Part shown: positions 46,401 through 59,800 of the stretch, one piece after another | How positions within the stretch are numbered: position 1 is the first letter of the stretch | Layout: each line of letters starts with the position of its first letter | Notes under the pieces: generated by a model | Told to the model about the DNA's origin: nothing | Database searches by the model: none | The model's input: the letters and a program-made list of their open reading frames with translations, nothing else | Translations under genes and position numbers: made by a program | Assembly (NCBI GenBank): GCA_021234155.1 | Contig: JAJEKV010000028.1 | Coordinates: 1,045,998-1,109,997, forward strand | DNA from: Isoetes taiwanensis | Lineage: Eukaryota; Streptophyta; Lycopodiopsida; Isoetales; Isoetaceae | Length of the DNA stretch: 64,000 bases | Direction of reading: 5' to 3'

Positions 46401-46766
46401 CTAAGCTCTGACCTTATGAGGAGAAAATATAATGTCAAAATCCGGTGGGATAAAGAAAGCGGTGTGCAAAACGGGCCTCTTTCTCGCCATAGCTCTGCGC
46501 TTCCTTGGAGCAGGGGGGCATTCAAGAACTTCCGGCACCCTAAATGCCTTTGATTTTGGAGTTTCGCAGCCTTCATTAATCTGGGAAGCAGCAGAACTGC
46601 TTAGTTCTTCCTCTTCAATCCCTAAATCCCTGTTCTTGAAGCTTATTTGCTTGAATTTGCAAGACCATTTTGGCCCCCTTGATTCAGTTGTACTCTGTTC
46701 CCAATCTGTATGCTTCGATTCGTTCAAAGAACAGCTTGAAGCTGGAGACGCAATTACCACTTCCAT
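46401..46766 (-). CDS. SIAMESE-RELATED-type cyclin-dependent kinase inhibitor
   Basis: Single-exon frame of 121 residues, the usual size for SMR proteins. The core CETPKSKAFRVPEVLECPPA followed by PRKRR (residues 67-91) matches the family motif (TP...IP...CPPAPRK). The basic run RRAMARKRP follows, and the C-terminal FFIPPDFDIIF (104-114) matches the FF..PDL..IF box that is the cyclin-binding part. SMRs bind CDK-cyclin complexes in the nucleus and promote endoreduplication or cell-cycle exit, often after DNA damage or during differentiation. The N-terminal half is not conserved, which is normal. The frame and start (first ATG after an in-frame stop region) look intact. Confidence 0.88.
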   Translation of the reverse strand: MEVVIASPASSCSLNESKHTDWEQSTTESRGPKWSCKFKQISFKNRDLGIEEEELSSSAASQINEGCETPKSKAFRVPEVLECPPAPRKRRAMARKRPVLHTAFFIPPDFDIIFSPHKVRA

Positions 46767-47270
46767 TTGAGCAGATTATGAGAGCGATTCTTGGAAAAAA
46801 AAAATGAGGAGTAGTTCTGCAAAGCAATTGATCCAGTTTTCTTGCATAAAAAGCTGAGAAAGAAGCAAAAGAGAGCGGTCAGAGGCTCCAAAAAAAAGGT
46901 TGAGATGAATTTCGGGCGGCTGCGGAAGGGCTTCAAATAGCATGATCTGACGAAGGAAGACAAGGCGAGAAGACAGAAACCGGAAAAACAAATCCAAAGG
47001 ACCCACGATTGGAAAAGGCAGAAATGCCGGAAGGAAGCGAAAGATCAACGCAACAAAATAAGAAAAACTTACAGAGACGGAGTCAAATCCAGCAGTCCCT
47101 GATAGAAGAAAGCAAAGCCAAGAGGCGCCCGCTACAAACCTCTCTAACCGCAGTTCACTTGCCCGACCGCAGTTACCCTAACCGATTTACCCATCCACGT
47201 CGGACACCCCACGTGTCGGAAGTTACCTGGCTCCCGCAACCATTATTGAAGTGAGACGGCTTAAGCAATT
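46767..47270 (-). promoter_or_regulatory. SMR upstream region
   Basis: Non-coding sequence upstream of the minus-strand SMR gene, presumably its 5' UTR and promoter. A GC-richer part (about 46990-47230) contains CCGG/CACGTGTCGG-like boxes. No element can be assigned with certainty. Confidence 0.35.
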
Positions 47271-50200
47271 AATAAGGAGTTACGTTTTGTCACTATGGGT
47301 TTAGAGGAGAAAATATATGAACTAAGAACCAGATTTAGAGATAAAAGGGGCTTAAAACAAAACCGGCTTTCATTTGCTGAGTTAATGCTATATTTGCACG
47401 AGGATTTGGAGTTGTTTTCTAGTGTGATTTTAGGACATGGAATATTATTTTGTCTTTAGCTTGATGATGGCTTTAGAATGAAGGGGTCTTTCACTTGGTG
47501 GCTTGGATTTTTGGGTTTATCTCGAGACTCCATCATTTTTTGGTATGGATTGAATCACGAGCATTTGCTCCCCCTTCTTTATAGATCTCTCCAGATTTTG
47601 CAAACATCACCAGCATTTGGTCTGCCACCTGCTCTGCTTGTCCCCCTCTATTCACCTTAGCCTTCAATTTTCGACCTCGCACTTCTATGGTTTCACATCA
47701 TCTTCTGAAGAAAATTCACTGTTTCTCCACTGCCTTCCCTCCAACGCCTGTGTGCTTACTTATATGTGTCCATGCGTGTAGATAGAACTATTCAATTCTC
47801 TTGTCCCCTTGTTTGTGTTCAAAATTCGCTCCCTTTTAATATTGGTAGAGTACCACTCTGATTTTTACATATGTCTGATGGTGTGCATACATTATCCTTC
47901 ATTGCTTCCCCATGTTTGTCATTTCTCATCAACATTAGCCTTGAATTGTCCCAGGCTTCTAAAATTTCCGCGTGTTTACCCTGAAAGAAAGCTCCACAAT
48001 TGCTCCAATACTCCCCTCAACACTTATGTTCTTAAATGCACTCGCTATTTATCCATTGTGTTGTAAGGTAGCACCCTATTCACTTATTGTGTGTAGAATA
48101 TACCATATTCGTTATCTTGTCCCCTTGTTGGAATTTTTGGCTCCCCTCTTTATGGTACTGAATAGAGTTGCTTTTGTTTATTGATGTCGTCCTAACGTTT
48201 CATTGTGCTTTGTCCTTTTCATCCAATTCTGCTCTCAGTCATCTCTTGCCACTTTGACCTTAGGGTTTAATCGACATATGTACTTTCAAAAGGAAAATCG
48301 AATTGTATCAATTGTCTTCTTCGATTTCCAATAAAATTGCAACCAGTTGTTGGAGACTGCTGAACAATGTAATTCTTCTTCCGATTGTTTAATTTTCGAA
48401 AGTACTTCATCAGCAGCGATGTAATAGACACATTACATAACAAGTACATAAAATGAGTACGAAAATCATGTGAATGTGATTACAACATGAGGTCTAGAAA
48501 AGATGAGTCTAACAATAATATCATCTTGAAGATTGACCGAACATAAAAAATATTAGCAATAAACTTAAAAGGTCTCTTTTTCTCCCATCCATAACTGCCA
48601 TGATTTTAAAACCAATAGGAATTTTAAAGCCAATAGGAATCCTGATTAACGCGTCATACTGGTTGGCTCATGGACCCTCTTTTATTGAAACATATGTAAC
48701 AAGTAACAAAAGAGAGCATAAGGCTCTCAAAATGATAACTTAAAATGCTACCGGCTGCCACCATGATTATTCAATCCTTCATAAAATATCCAACAAAACA
48801 CAAGACATAGTTTAGACTTTATATAAGAAACACGTGTTTTTGTATATGCTTTTTCTTTCGTGCAGCTAAAAAGAGGCGTAACGTAACTTAGTGTTCATGG
48901 AGCCAGCAGAACCAAGCTGTATCTACACAACCAATTCCAGACATTTTTGCTTGGTTTTGTCTAGACTTTCATTGAGCCCAAATATTTTTCACAGACCATT
49001 GTGGTATATTTTGAATGCATGTTTGTTATGGGCTAACAATAATAGTAATTTGATGCGGTGACATTGAAATCATTAATTAACATGTTTCCCTAGTCTAAGA
49101 ATTTATAGTGCACCTTGATAGATCTAGATTTAGGGGGCGCAACCGCGTGTTGAATAAATAAATATGGTTGCAACATTGCTTGCTTACATGGGTCTTGTAA
49201 TACTTGATATGTATTTTTAATGGTTAATGATTTAATGGTTGGAATACCATTGTAGTAGAAAAGGGTGAGCACCCTCAATAGTAGAATCTCCTGCTTGGTA
49301 CGCTTGAGGCGTGAGACCATTTACAATAAATTGGTGCTGAACGTCCCGGAAGCGCAAAGTAGTTTGTTAGGAACTACACAGTCTTTGGAAGGCATACGAT
49401 GCCTTTTGCCATGTCCAGCAAAATAAACCCGTCTGAGGTAAAGAAGCCCGGCCAGTCAAAGGAATCGGGAGGAGGCCTTGTAGTGGTGGCACCGAAGATA
49501 ATTGTTAAGCTGGTTTTGTGCACTGTAAGTGCGGCATTAACTGTAATTATTTGATTAACATCAGCGACATAAAACCAACTTGCTACTGACTCCGGCTGCA
49601 TATTAGAGATTATTCATACGGGAATAAGCTAATGCTCGGCTTGTGGATTCTTGTAGTGGGTGAGATAAGTGTCTCGTATTGGTATGAATGATTGCTATAT
49701 ATTTCTACAACCGATAGTCGGTCGACAAAGATATCATTGTGGGCTAAGTTCCACTACCTACGGTATCTTGGGATAATAGGATAAGTACTAGGATGCTTGC
49801 TCGGAGTGGGGAGTTTATGTATATCACGGATAGATAAGCGTGACTTATGCGGTAAGAACCATTAGCGGTTGGTGGATGAATCTGCGTCAATGGTATGGGA
49901 CCCGGTGATGGGTGGAATTAGCGATCAGCAGCCACAGGTTCTTGTCTTACTTATAGTTTGGCCCTTACACTAGATCCGCATGGGGTTTAGGCGATATGTA
50001 TCTGGGCCACATTGGGGTGCATCACGCTTGTGATTATCTATGGTGCAATAATGGCCGGATTCCATATGTGTCTTCTTCGCGGTCAGGTGGAGTCATTGCT
50101 TCATATTGACTCTACTGGGAACTTCCATTGCATTTACTAACCACGTGGAAGCGTATGCGAATGACCCGATAGCTGGCGGGGTAAGTGTGTGTATAGTTAT

Positions 50201-50340
50201 CTTGTGTTGTCATCTTGTTATCGTATCATTGGCTTTCATATATATAGCCTCATGGGAATGCTTGTTACGTGTACTCTAATGGTTTGATGTGAATACAAAT
50301 CGAAAATTTTTATACTAAAATTTTGGTTCAGTAACAATTT
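47271..50340. other. Unassigned intergenic sequence
   Basis: No gene recognised. A plus-strand frame around 49411-49550 (MSSKINPSEVKKPGQSKESG, then a hydrophobic stretch) is short and unsupported. The part at 49.6-50.3 kb has the even base composition and lack of frames expected of old LTR sequence, but no ends were found. Confidence 0.45.
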
Positions 50341-50479
50341 CCCCATCACTTTTAGGGCTTGATGCACATATCAATAGAGGCGGCTATAGTATTCTGTTTA
50401 GGTTTAAGCCGGTGCTTTAAGCCTCAAGAAGGCCAGTGATTAGGTTGGACTGATTTTAATTGGAGTTAATGAGCATGTT

Positions 50480-51060
50480 GGAAGTGGTTGGAAGCTTGGA
50501 GTATATATGATGGTTTTGTGACTTGGTGTCTATTCGTTGGATAGAATTTTGACAGGTGCCATCTTACTCATCCTCAATGTCAAGGATGTAGCCTATTTAA
50601 GACCTTAACCAATCACCTTGGCCAATGCACAATATACTCTGGGTATGCAAGGCTTTTGCGAGGCGGGTGAAGGACTTCTTCCCTTGAAATGCGATAGGAT
50701 TTCCCTCACTTGATTTCTTAGAACAAGCGCTTGTATCAATAGAAATACGACTATATATTGGCTAACGTTTAGGTTAAATTAGTCTTTGAACCAAAAAGGC
50801 AAATGTCGGTTACAGTTGAGGTTCTTTTTTAGGAGTGTGGGGAAGTGGTGGGAGGATGTATATGATGCTTTTTGTAGCTTTTCGATTCGTCCTACTGCAC
50901 TTTGGATAGAAATTACGAACACGAGGTGCCATCTCATTCATCTTCAATGTCAAGGATCTTCGGACTATTCCGGGCCCAGGGAACCCAATCACCTTATTGT
51001 CATCTATGTATAGGATCTTTGCCAAGGCTTTTCTGAAGCGTTGAAGGACATCTTAGTGAG
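50480..51060. repeat. 370-bp degenerate direct duplication
   Basis: AGGTGCCATCTTACTCATCC (50555) recurs as AGGTGCCATCTCATTCATCT (50925), both followed by TCAATGTCAAGGAT. Flanks from about 50480-50700 and 50835-51060 match weakly. Old tandem duplication. Confidence 0.75.
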
Positions 51061-51699
51061 CCTATACAACTCAATCAAGCTTTAGTTCAAAAGATGTATT
51101 CTCCAGTTAATGTAGTTTAGCGCTACTTTTGCATATGTACATATGTTAATTTCTAGGTCATATAGGTATGTTATGTGAATATTTGTTGGGACCTAGGCCA
51201 TATGGGACCATTAAACCATTTACGGGACACATGGCATCAATGCATAGTGAAGTGCCAAGTATCTAATGACAACCATTTAAGTGGTTGTTCACTAGAGTTA
51301 CAGATGCATGCATATGTGTGACGACATACTAAGTAACGCCATATAAGAGATCATAAAGGAAAGGATACTATAGAATGGATTACGGGAATGATTGGGAAGC
51401 GCATTATCTTGGAATGCGATCCGGGAATCAATGCAAGTTTGTTGTATAAGGGAGTCCAAGGGTTCAAGGCGGAAGGAACCCCAAGGGGTTCATCAGCGAA
51501 CTTGGCAACCATCATTCGAATAAGTGGGATTAGTGTCTTAATTTTGGGATAAGTACATATTGCACTTTTGTAACTTTGTTAAATTCATTTTTTAGTAACT
51601 TTGTTGCCCTTAGACTAGAATAGGCGTTAACATATATTCACCTGGCGGAATATAAATTCACCTTAACTTCAAATTACAAAATCATATGTATGAAACTCA

Positions 51700-54600
51700 A
51701 GTAGTACACAACTTTTATTAAAAGTGATTGATACATAGTAAGCTGTTTATCATTTTCCACCAACATCCCCAAGGATATGAGAACCTTATTCCTTACATCA
51801 CGAGGTATTGTAACTCTGTTTTACTAGGAGAATAGTTTTTGGGTCCATGAGGTACAATCTGGGTTTCAATGTCTAGCCAAAGATCTAGGATTTCTCCTCC
51901 ACCTCTTTGTCCAACAATGCGAATATCTTTTCTTTATCGGTGACATTACTCAGCGATGTCTTGGACACCACCATTCCCACGCAGCGCACCTTGTGAAGTT
52001 AACATCACCTTCTTCTTTTTACCGGTATCGAGATAGTCCATCCAACCACCTTTGGATGAGTCTCTACTTAGATACGCTGGTTTTACTACTTTTGCAAATT
52101 GAGGTGGCACTCCCGTCGATTAGGGTTATAACAATCCATACTACAGATATTTTGGCCTATCCTTCTTGGGATAACTTATAGTGTTTGCTCCAGTTGAGGG
52201 AGGAGCATATGCCTTCACAATACTAATGGTACCATCATCTTGGTCAGCACCGGCTAATGTTTTCCACTTGCACTTTTGGGGAACCACCCTTCGGTACGTT
52301 ACAGTGTCTACCTCATCCCAGCAAGTTGATCACCTTCTTCCAATAATCTATCAATGCGATTAGTCTCATCTGGTCAGTTTACCAATGCTTGATGTAGTCA
52401 TTAGGTACCATCCTTAGTCAAGCCAATTGCTTGACTTCTTAGGTTAGTTTTAGAGCTTTTTGGTTGACCGGAGGTATCATAGGCTTTACCATTTGCATCC
52501 CTGTAGAATTCGCCCCTCTCTGCGCTGCTCTCGAAGGTCTCATTTCCATTGCATGATTGGAATCCCTTCTCTCACCAAAGAGTGAATTGAAGAAGGTCTA
52601 GAATGACCTTCCATGTAGAGAGCATAACCATCCCTAAAGCTCTTCAATCAGGGCACTTCTTCTATAGTAGATCCTATAGGAGATGGATTTGTACATCCAT
52701 GAAATATTTCAATAGCACGGGAAAGTTGATGCTTGTCTGTTGTCTCAATACATGACTATATTCCAAACAATGCATCCACATCCTCATGAGTATGTCAGGG
52801 CATTAGGAACCCCAAATTGACTCTTTCAAAAATGCCCAGTACGTTAAGTAGGATGGGAAGAAAACATCCACCTATTCTTGTTGACCCGACACAATTATCT
52901 AGTTGCAAGAGGAGCTTTTCACAGGCGGAATCTGGGGGTTTATGCGAGATGTTGAAGCTCCAACATGTTCGTGAGTCCATTCCTCTAAATCTTGCTTGCT
53001 AAACTTTTCAATACTAGGTTCCATCCAACAATGCACTATGTGGTGCACGGCTAAGTGTGGGATCACATTGGGTGACCATTGTGCTCTCATAGTTTCTTAA
53101 ACACCTCATGATGCTCCCAATGTGAAAATGCGGACCATCACTCACAACTCTATAAGCTGAAATGGCCTGTGGAGTGCAGGCTTGCCCATGCAATATTGCC
53201 CGGTCATTTGAAATCACATAGGGTATGATCTTCCACATGACTTAGGAATGTGTACTTGAATTGTGGAGAACCAGTCTTACGTTTGGTCCATTTTATCATG
53301 TGTATAATACATAGATAGTTATTAGGTTCCATTGCGGATAGGTCCTCCACATCCGATAATTGATCTACATGATAGTTGATGCGTCATGGTCCTTCATATG
53401 TTCCTTATCTTTGCCCTTAGACTTGGTTGCCTGATCTTATCTAGGTGTCTCCTTAGAAGCTCCTTTTAAATTTGCACTTGGCAAGAGATTGGTTTGGGGT
53501 GCTATGGTCACATGCTTGGCTCTTATTCCGCAGCCCTACTAAGCTGAGGTACGGATATGAGGCCACTCAAGTTCGGCACAATGCCATTTTGTTTCTCTAA
53601 TATGCTCTTAAGATTTTAAGGGATGGCCAATCTCTTTTCAACAATAACTCTACCACGTTCATCCTTCTTACTCTCTTATGTGGCATGTTTTGCATTGAAA
53701 TCCACATATCTTTCAAATATTTCCTTTGCAGCTATATAGTTCTTGAGGTGAGCCTTACCGGGGCCAGTGTTCTATGCAATGCAATTTTACCTACCATTTT
53801 CATGTCTCTTTTGCGGTTGATACTGAGAAGAGGTTGGAATTCCATGTATAGCCATCCATGCGCGAACATATCCACTTTCCATTCGTAGAATCTTTTCTTC
53901 TTTGATCTTTCATCTGAATTGCATGGCCAAATATGGTGTACCATGTAAATTCCTCACGCTTTATCACACTTATGTTCTGATAATAGCAGCTCTTGCTCCC
54001 ACCAACTCCTCTATTGTGAACATTCTAACACAGAAGCCCAACAACATTCACCTCCTCTAACTGCCTTCATCACCAGCCGGAGAACAATCATAATCGACTT
54101 GCATCTTTTGGTGGGATAATGTTTGAAAGTTGGAGTGGCCTCTTACTTTCTGGCGTAATGTGTTATTGTTGACAATGGTTCTACATCTATAGGAAGCGTG
54201 TAGTTCCCCTCCCGGGTTGAATCGTCCCTAGGCCCATGCAACGTAGTTGGAACCTCTAGTTGCTTGCTTCACACAAGCTAGGCATTCTTGTTTGCTGAAC
54301 CCTTTTCCTTCAATTGTCATATAATTTTGAGATTGCCACACAGCACACATCTCTAATCTTTCATCATTCCTTTGCATTGATAGGTCCGCTTCAGAACAAT
54401 AATCCCTTCTCCCTGCCTCTGCATTTGCATGCATCACCGAGGATCTTGACCTTTGTTTTTCCAATGTCGGCCCAGAAATTATAAAGTACAATTTCCTTTC
54501 CTTTGGCATCATCCTTTTCATTTGAGGCCTTTTCCTTTCCTTTGCCATCATCAACATCATTTGCGTCTTTTCCTTTCAACTTGCCATCATGAACATCATT

Positions 54601-54700
54601 TGTGAGGTATTTTCCTTTCCTTGGCCATCATGTTCATTAGTTGAGGATTTTTCCTTGCGCCCAGTGAAGCATCATTAAGGGCTTTATTTTTAGCATTTTG
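51700..54700 (-). pseudogene. Decayed protein of a repetitive family with an HTHEDVD motif
   Basis: Translating the minus strand gives collinear fragments of one protein in shifting frames. The most telling are LLLQLDNCV (about 52900) and VLGIFERVNLGFLMP, then after a stop HTHEDVDALFGI (about 52760-52800). The combination D-N-C...hydrophobic...GHTHED-D is characteristic of a large, repetitive, uncharacterised family in plants and other eukaryotes (DUF7869-like, from memory). Upstream (53.0-54.6 kb) are a Cys-poor region and a Lys/Asp-rich segment (DANDVDDGKGKEKASNEKDD). Many stops and frame changes make it a pseudogene, though assembly error may contribute. Confidence 0.5.
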
Positions 54701-54889
54701 CATGCCATTGACCTAGAATGCATAAAAATATAGTAAGTGCTATATCAAATAACTATATAATAACATGTTCATAAATAAGCCTCCTTATATGACTATATTT
54801 GATCATTCTATTTATATAATGGGATTCCCCAAGTTATTTTCATAACATTATATATAAATAAAACCCTCTACTTGTGTAGCCTTATAGCA

Positions 54890-55100
54890 GCATCTATAAT
54901 AACCTTTGTAATAAATTTTAACCTTGTAAAGGGATAACCCTTATGGTTAACTTTAAAAGATTAGCAACCATTAAAGGGACTGTGGTATCTATAATAACCA
55001 TATAATAAATTTAACCTTATTATTACAAGGGATAACCTTGGTACATCTATAATAATATATATAATAAATTTAACATTGTTATTCTGAGGGATAAACTTCA
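54890..55100. repeat. Three degenerate AT-rich repeats
   Basis: ATCTATAATAACCTTTGTAA (54893), ATCTATAATAACCATATAAT (54989) and ATCTATAATAATATATATAA (55046), each followed by AATTTAAC and later GGGATAA. Copies are 55-95 bp apart. Confidence 0.75.
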
Positions 55101-55199
55101 TGAGTCCCTTAAAACAACAGATGCAATAAATTTTTCGCGGAAGTTATAATGGCGTGATGAAATTTTGAAAGCGGTTATTATTTCAAGTTAGCATTAGTT

Positions 55200-55870
55200 T
55201 CGAACTTTTCTCTCTCACCCCGATTCCAGTACGCTTCCAATTCCAAAACTCCAGCCAATTTCTGCGCTTTCGCTTCCAATTTGTACCAAGCTGCTTGCTT
55301 CAATCTGCTTCGGCTTCTATTATCTGCTTCAAACTTGGCTTGCTTCAATCACCGGCTTCCTGGCGTCTATGCGCTTTAAACTTCGGCTTCTATCGCGCAT
55401 ACACTGTTTTATCTAAGCTTTAAATACCACAATGTTTTTATCGTTTTTATCTGGCAGCTTTGAGTTTTAGAAGCACCACACAATCTTTAGGGTTTTTTTT
55501 TCGACTCAAAGGTTTTATTTCAAAAGAGTTTTCTACAAAGGTTTCTGCGTCTTCTCTGCTTCTCTTCTAATTGCTTCTCGACTTTTAGGCTTCTATAAGC
55601 GCTTCGGCTTTTAACCCCTACGCTTTAAAGCTAGGCTTCTATATGCTTTTAGGCTTCTATGTATGCTTTTCGGCTCAATACAAGGTTCTATCTGAGGTTT
55701 GTAGACTCTATGCAATTTTCGGTTTTTGGCTTTTCGGCTCTCTACAATCTCGACTTTTGAATGCTTTTGGTTTTGTGTTAAAGCTTCTCGGCATTTTGCT
55801 ATTGCTTTTCTCAAATTAATTTGCTATTGCTTTTCGGCTTCTTAAGGCTTCGAATCAACTTCTTAAGGTT
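55200..55870. repeat. Cryptically simple GCTTCTAT/GCTTTTCGGCTTCT-rich tract
   Basis: Dozens of imperfect GGCTTCTAT, TTTTCGGCTTC and CTTTAAAGC motifs without a fixed period. One strand carries only spurious frames (for example minus 55611-55814). Confidence 0.7.
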
Positions 55871-56411
55871 TCTCCCGGGTTAGTATTCGCATTATTTACA
55901 TAAAAGTAGTTATTTTCCATAAAGCATGTTATTTACTTTTACATGCATCAGTTCCTGTTTCATATCATGTCGTTCTCTATCGCGTATCATATTACTCTAT
56001 CGTTCTATTTCATATACGATCTATGATCTTGCTCTGATCTGAATCAGATCATAGATCATAGATCTTCACTAGCTCTTCTCTATGCGTTAAATAATGAACT
56101 AAAACAATGAACTAAATATTGAACCCCAAGCAAGGGTATTATTATTATATACTCTGCTCTAGCGGCTTTACTTATTTTTAGTGCATTACGCATTACGCGT
56201 GCATTACGCGTGCATTAAGCATTTTGTTAGAATAATATGTTGGAATTAAGAATCGGCGCTTGGGCATTTTATTTTTAGGTTACGTTTTCCACTAGGTTAA
56301 TCAAATAAACGAGGCCGGCGTTTTAGTTTGGCATTTCAATTTCATGCGGCTCTATACAAATCGGCGGTAGTGTGAAATAGATCGTGCTAATTACTCTCTC
56401 GTTCTAGTGCC

Positions 56412-56792
56412 ATGGATTTTCCTTATGCATGGACGCTTGTTGGATTTCAAATACAGGCAGTTCTAGTTCCCTGGGCGACCATCAGCTTCACGGACCACGT
56501 ACAAGATATTACTTGGATGGCGTTTCCGTTCAAAGAGTTGGAGAATCAAACCGACACGTATCCGGAGCCATGGAGTACACTTCCATCGCATCTATGGACA
56601 TATATCAATCCTCATGCTCTTAGTAAGGCTCATGCCAATAAAATAAATCCTGAGGATTTGGTTGGTTATAGTATCGAGGATCGATACAACACTCTGGTTT
56701 GGAGACTCGACATCCCTCAGGAAAAGATGAGGATCACTGATCATATCAGGGTGTGGTTCAGGTGGGACTTCTTGGCGGGATTAGGCGGATGA
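56412..56792 (+). CDS. Unidentified 126-residue open reading frame
   Basis: The first ATG sits in TGCCATGGATTTTCC, a fair plant start context. The product is not repetitive. It has many Trp and Tyr (WATISFTDHVQDITWMAFPF, WSTLPSHLWTYINPHAL) and looks like real protein, perhaps an exon of a larger gene that continues in another frame (KWSCRHIVEIERIRRTAFCE at about 56790). I do not recognise a family. GC-rich palindromic motifs like those in the array intron occur nearby (56250, 56310, 56898), so it may belong to the same repeat family as the gene at 60-62 kb. Confidence 0.4.
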   Translation: MDFPYAWTLVGFQIQAVLVPWATISFTDHVQDITWMAFPFKELENQTDTYPEPWSTLPSHLWTYINPHALSKAHANKINPEDLVGYSIEDRYNTLVWRLDIPQEKMRITDHIRVWFRWDFLAGLGG

Positions 56793-59580
56793 AGTGGAGC
56801 TGTCGACATATTGTAGAGATAGAAAGAATTCGGCGCACGGCATTTTGCGAGAAGAAGAAATGTACACCTTTTGCGGAATATGAATACAAACTTCGGCGCT
56901 GGCGCCAATTTCACTTTCTATACTACGTCGTGGTTTATTTTTTATATATCACGATAATAGAAAACATTGAATCTGTGATGCCCTCGGCCCGATTATGATA
57001 ACCCCAAGAAACTACATATTTCATTAATGTGTAGTTTCATGGGAACAATATATTTGACTAAAGAGCATCAAGAATACAAAATTCACAACATCTAGCGAGA
57101 TGATATGATATATTCTTTTTTGAATATCCAATATACATACCTTTTGACGTTCTTTTGGCCATGCTACACAAATGTGCTTACGCTTTATAAGCGTATGCAT
57201 GCAGGAATGTCTTGAAGAGCCTCATCTTCATAATTAGGTTAGAATAGAAATCTTCACCAGAAACTTGTTCCAGAGGAACACCATGACATAGAACTTGGAT
57301 TAAAATCTTGATTTTACACAATCTACTACGGCTTCAGGTTCTTTATTAAAATAGCATTCTTCTCGAACCTTTGATAAAGAGGCCGAGAATGCATTGTAAA
57401 AAATGGGGGCGAAAAATTGAAGAGAACAAGAGAATGCCGAATTCACCATGGTTAAGTGAGACATCGAATGGGGAGGAGGAGGAATTGAAAAGAAACGGCT
57501 TCGGTGAATGGATTGAAAGCCATTTCGATACGATCCGTCAGGATCGAAGCGGATCTTGGCTTCGATAGTCGATTGTTCTTAGCTCATTTAGAATGATCTT
57601 AAGCTACCGATAGTAGGTGGCGATTAGGTGTGAGTATTACCACATATCGTTTCTTGAAATTAATAATTAATTGTTATCTTGAAATTGCACTAAAAAAACA
57701 CAATTTAAATTTGTAAATATGAAGACTGGCGGTTAATAAAGCATTATAAATTGTTAAAGGGCCTTGGTGAACTACGGTTGTAAATAAGCGGCCCTAGGTA
57801 TGAGCGCATACATATAAGTTTAAACCAAAACCCAGTCTCATACTATCAGCACTTGCAGTTCATATGGCGTCTAGAGATGCATGTGGCCAGTGAGTGGGCG
57901 GCAACTAAAGCAAATCCCAAGCTGGAGGTACGCTGAACAAGCGAAAACGAATCAACAAAGCCTCGGGTAATTGATCTGTTTTGTTTTGTGAATTGATTTA
58001 CATTGTCCTTTTATTGTTGGGTTTCTAGGATGTTTTCAACTTGTGTATTTTTACGTGTATCGTCAATCTCGTGTATTGTCTACCTTTCATATTGTTTTAC
58101 GTGTCATTCTCTTTTACTACCTTGTTTTGTGTGTTTTGTTATAATCTTCTCCTTTACTCAGATATGTTTTGTTGGAACAATTCTCCATTTTGTCTAATGT
58201 GGTAGATTGTAAGTCTTTACTCACGTATTCTCGATTCTTTTGACAAGTCTTTTTGTAGCCTAGTATGTCTCTTATAAAAGAGAAAGTGTCACGTAGGTCC
58301 CCTCTTAAAGAACCATGGCTTCGGTAGCGATTTATAGTATAGTGGTTTTGGTTTGTCTACTGCTACTTTCCACGTATTACAGTTATGTTTTTTGAAAGTA
58401 AAGTCTATGGCTCGGTAGCATTCATTACTCACCACATGATTGTAACTGAGGATCTTCTAAAATGTGAAAAAGAAAAAGCAAAGCCTGGAGATCCGAGGGG
58501 ACATCTGCCGCAGAAAAAACAAACGGATGAAGATGTATGATTCGCAGTTGGCACCGCGTTGTGACCACGTGGCGATCTGGCCAGAAATAATGAAAGGCTG
58601 GAGTAGAGCTCATGTCGGAAGAAAGATCTACGAGAGGGCTGAATATGGTATGTGTGGAGATCTTCAAGACTAGCGGAAGAGCAGTCGATTTTCATGTCTA
58701 GAGTTAAAGATGAGATCAAATGAAAAACAAGGTGTCCCGATCACATCACGAAAAACGGGAGCGGTCTTCTGTTAAGTATTAAAGCCGAGTCGAGAAAAAT
58801 AAAAGTATTGAAAGTTAAATTACTATGATGCTAGTTCTTTAAAGGCGCCCTGCGTGGATGAGGCCTTGAATAACCTCTTCAAATTTAGGTAGTCGGTGGT
58901 GATCTATTGACACCAAAAATATGTGAAGGTCTCTCGGTACATTGAGAAAACCTTAATCGATTACAAGGCGTCGACTAGTGCGTACCTACAACTTTAAAGA
59001 AAGGAAGATGCAAGTTCTAGAGCCCGAGGAAACACAGGCGTTCTAGGCATTACAATGATTATGACTGGTGATGATGACAAAGCGAGCGGTTAGGGCCATG
59101 AGCAAACTCAAAAGAAATATCGACAAATCCATGGGCCTTAGCTCGCACATCCTATCCGTAATAAACCCGGGCTTTTGGTCCACGAAGGCATTTGTATTGA
59201 GAAGATTTGACAAGCGTACGCAATGAAACCGACGAGCATGATAGAAAACCGGGGCGGGTGCCAATGCCGTCGGCGGTGCTGCTTGCCTGATATGAAAACG
59301 AAGGGTGTTGATATGGAATAAACTTGAGAAGATTTAGCGGCAACCTTTCGATATTCGCACTTCATGATAATAGATGGCCCGGCTGATGATGGAGTATGTG
59401 AAGGTTTTGATCGTCGAAGCATAAAGCGCGTGATTTATTCTATAGGCGTATTCGGTCGAATTACCGATTCCTCGGTGGCTCCACAACTGGCCGGCCCGAA
59501 ATTAGCGAAATCGGTAGCCCTACTTGAATGACATGGGAAAGACATTCACACGTACAAAGGTATTTTATGTTCCACACATA
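56793..59580. other. Unassigned sequence
   Basis: No recognised gene. A short foldback (GAAACTACAT with ATGTGTAGTTTC) lies at 57008-57037. ORFs at 57371-57568 and 58464-58673 are short and carry no motif. Confidence 0.45.
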
Positions 59581-59589
59581 AGCGTTCCA

Positions 59590-59800
59590 AATGCGGCGCC
59601 CGGTAGTTTGTAATCGCGTATTCTGAAAGCGGCGCTGGCGCGATTTCATATGAGCTGATTTTCTAAATCGTGATTAGCAAAAGCGCTGGCGGCGTTTATG
59701 TTGTATTGACCGGTTACAAAAGCAGCACGGCGAAATTCTTCATCATGTCAGCGCCCGGTGGCGTTCCTAACATATCGTATAACAGCGCTGGCGCTGGATT
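59590..59800. repeat. Cluster of GC-rich palindromic motifs (GCGCTGGCG type)
   Basis: Five instances at 59593, 59629, 59682, 59749 and 59784, for example AGCGGCGCTGGCGCGATTTC, AAGCGCTGGCGGCGTTTATG and CAGCGCTGGCGCTGG. AT-rich sequence lies between them. They match the motifs in the intron of the array gene. They lie just upstream of the diverged gene copy. Confidence 0.55.

Noticed and set aside
49374-49601. Short frames at 49.4-49.6 kb as a membrane protein gene
   Set aside because: Both strands are open over the same short stretch and no family is recognisable.
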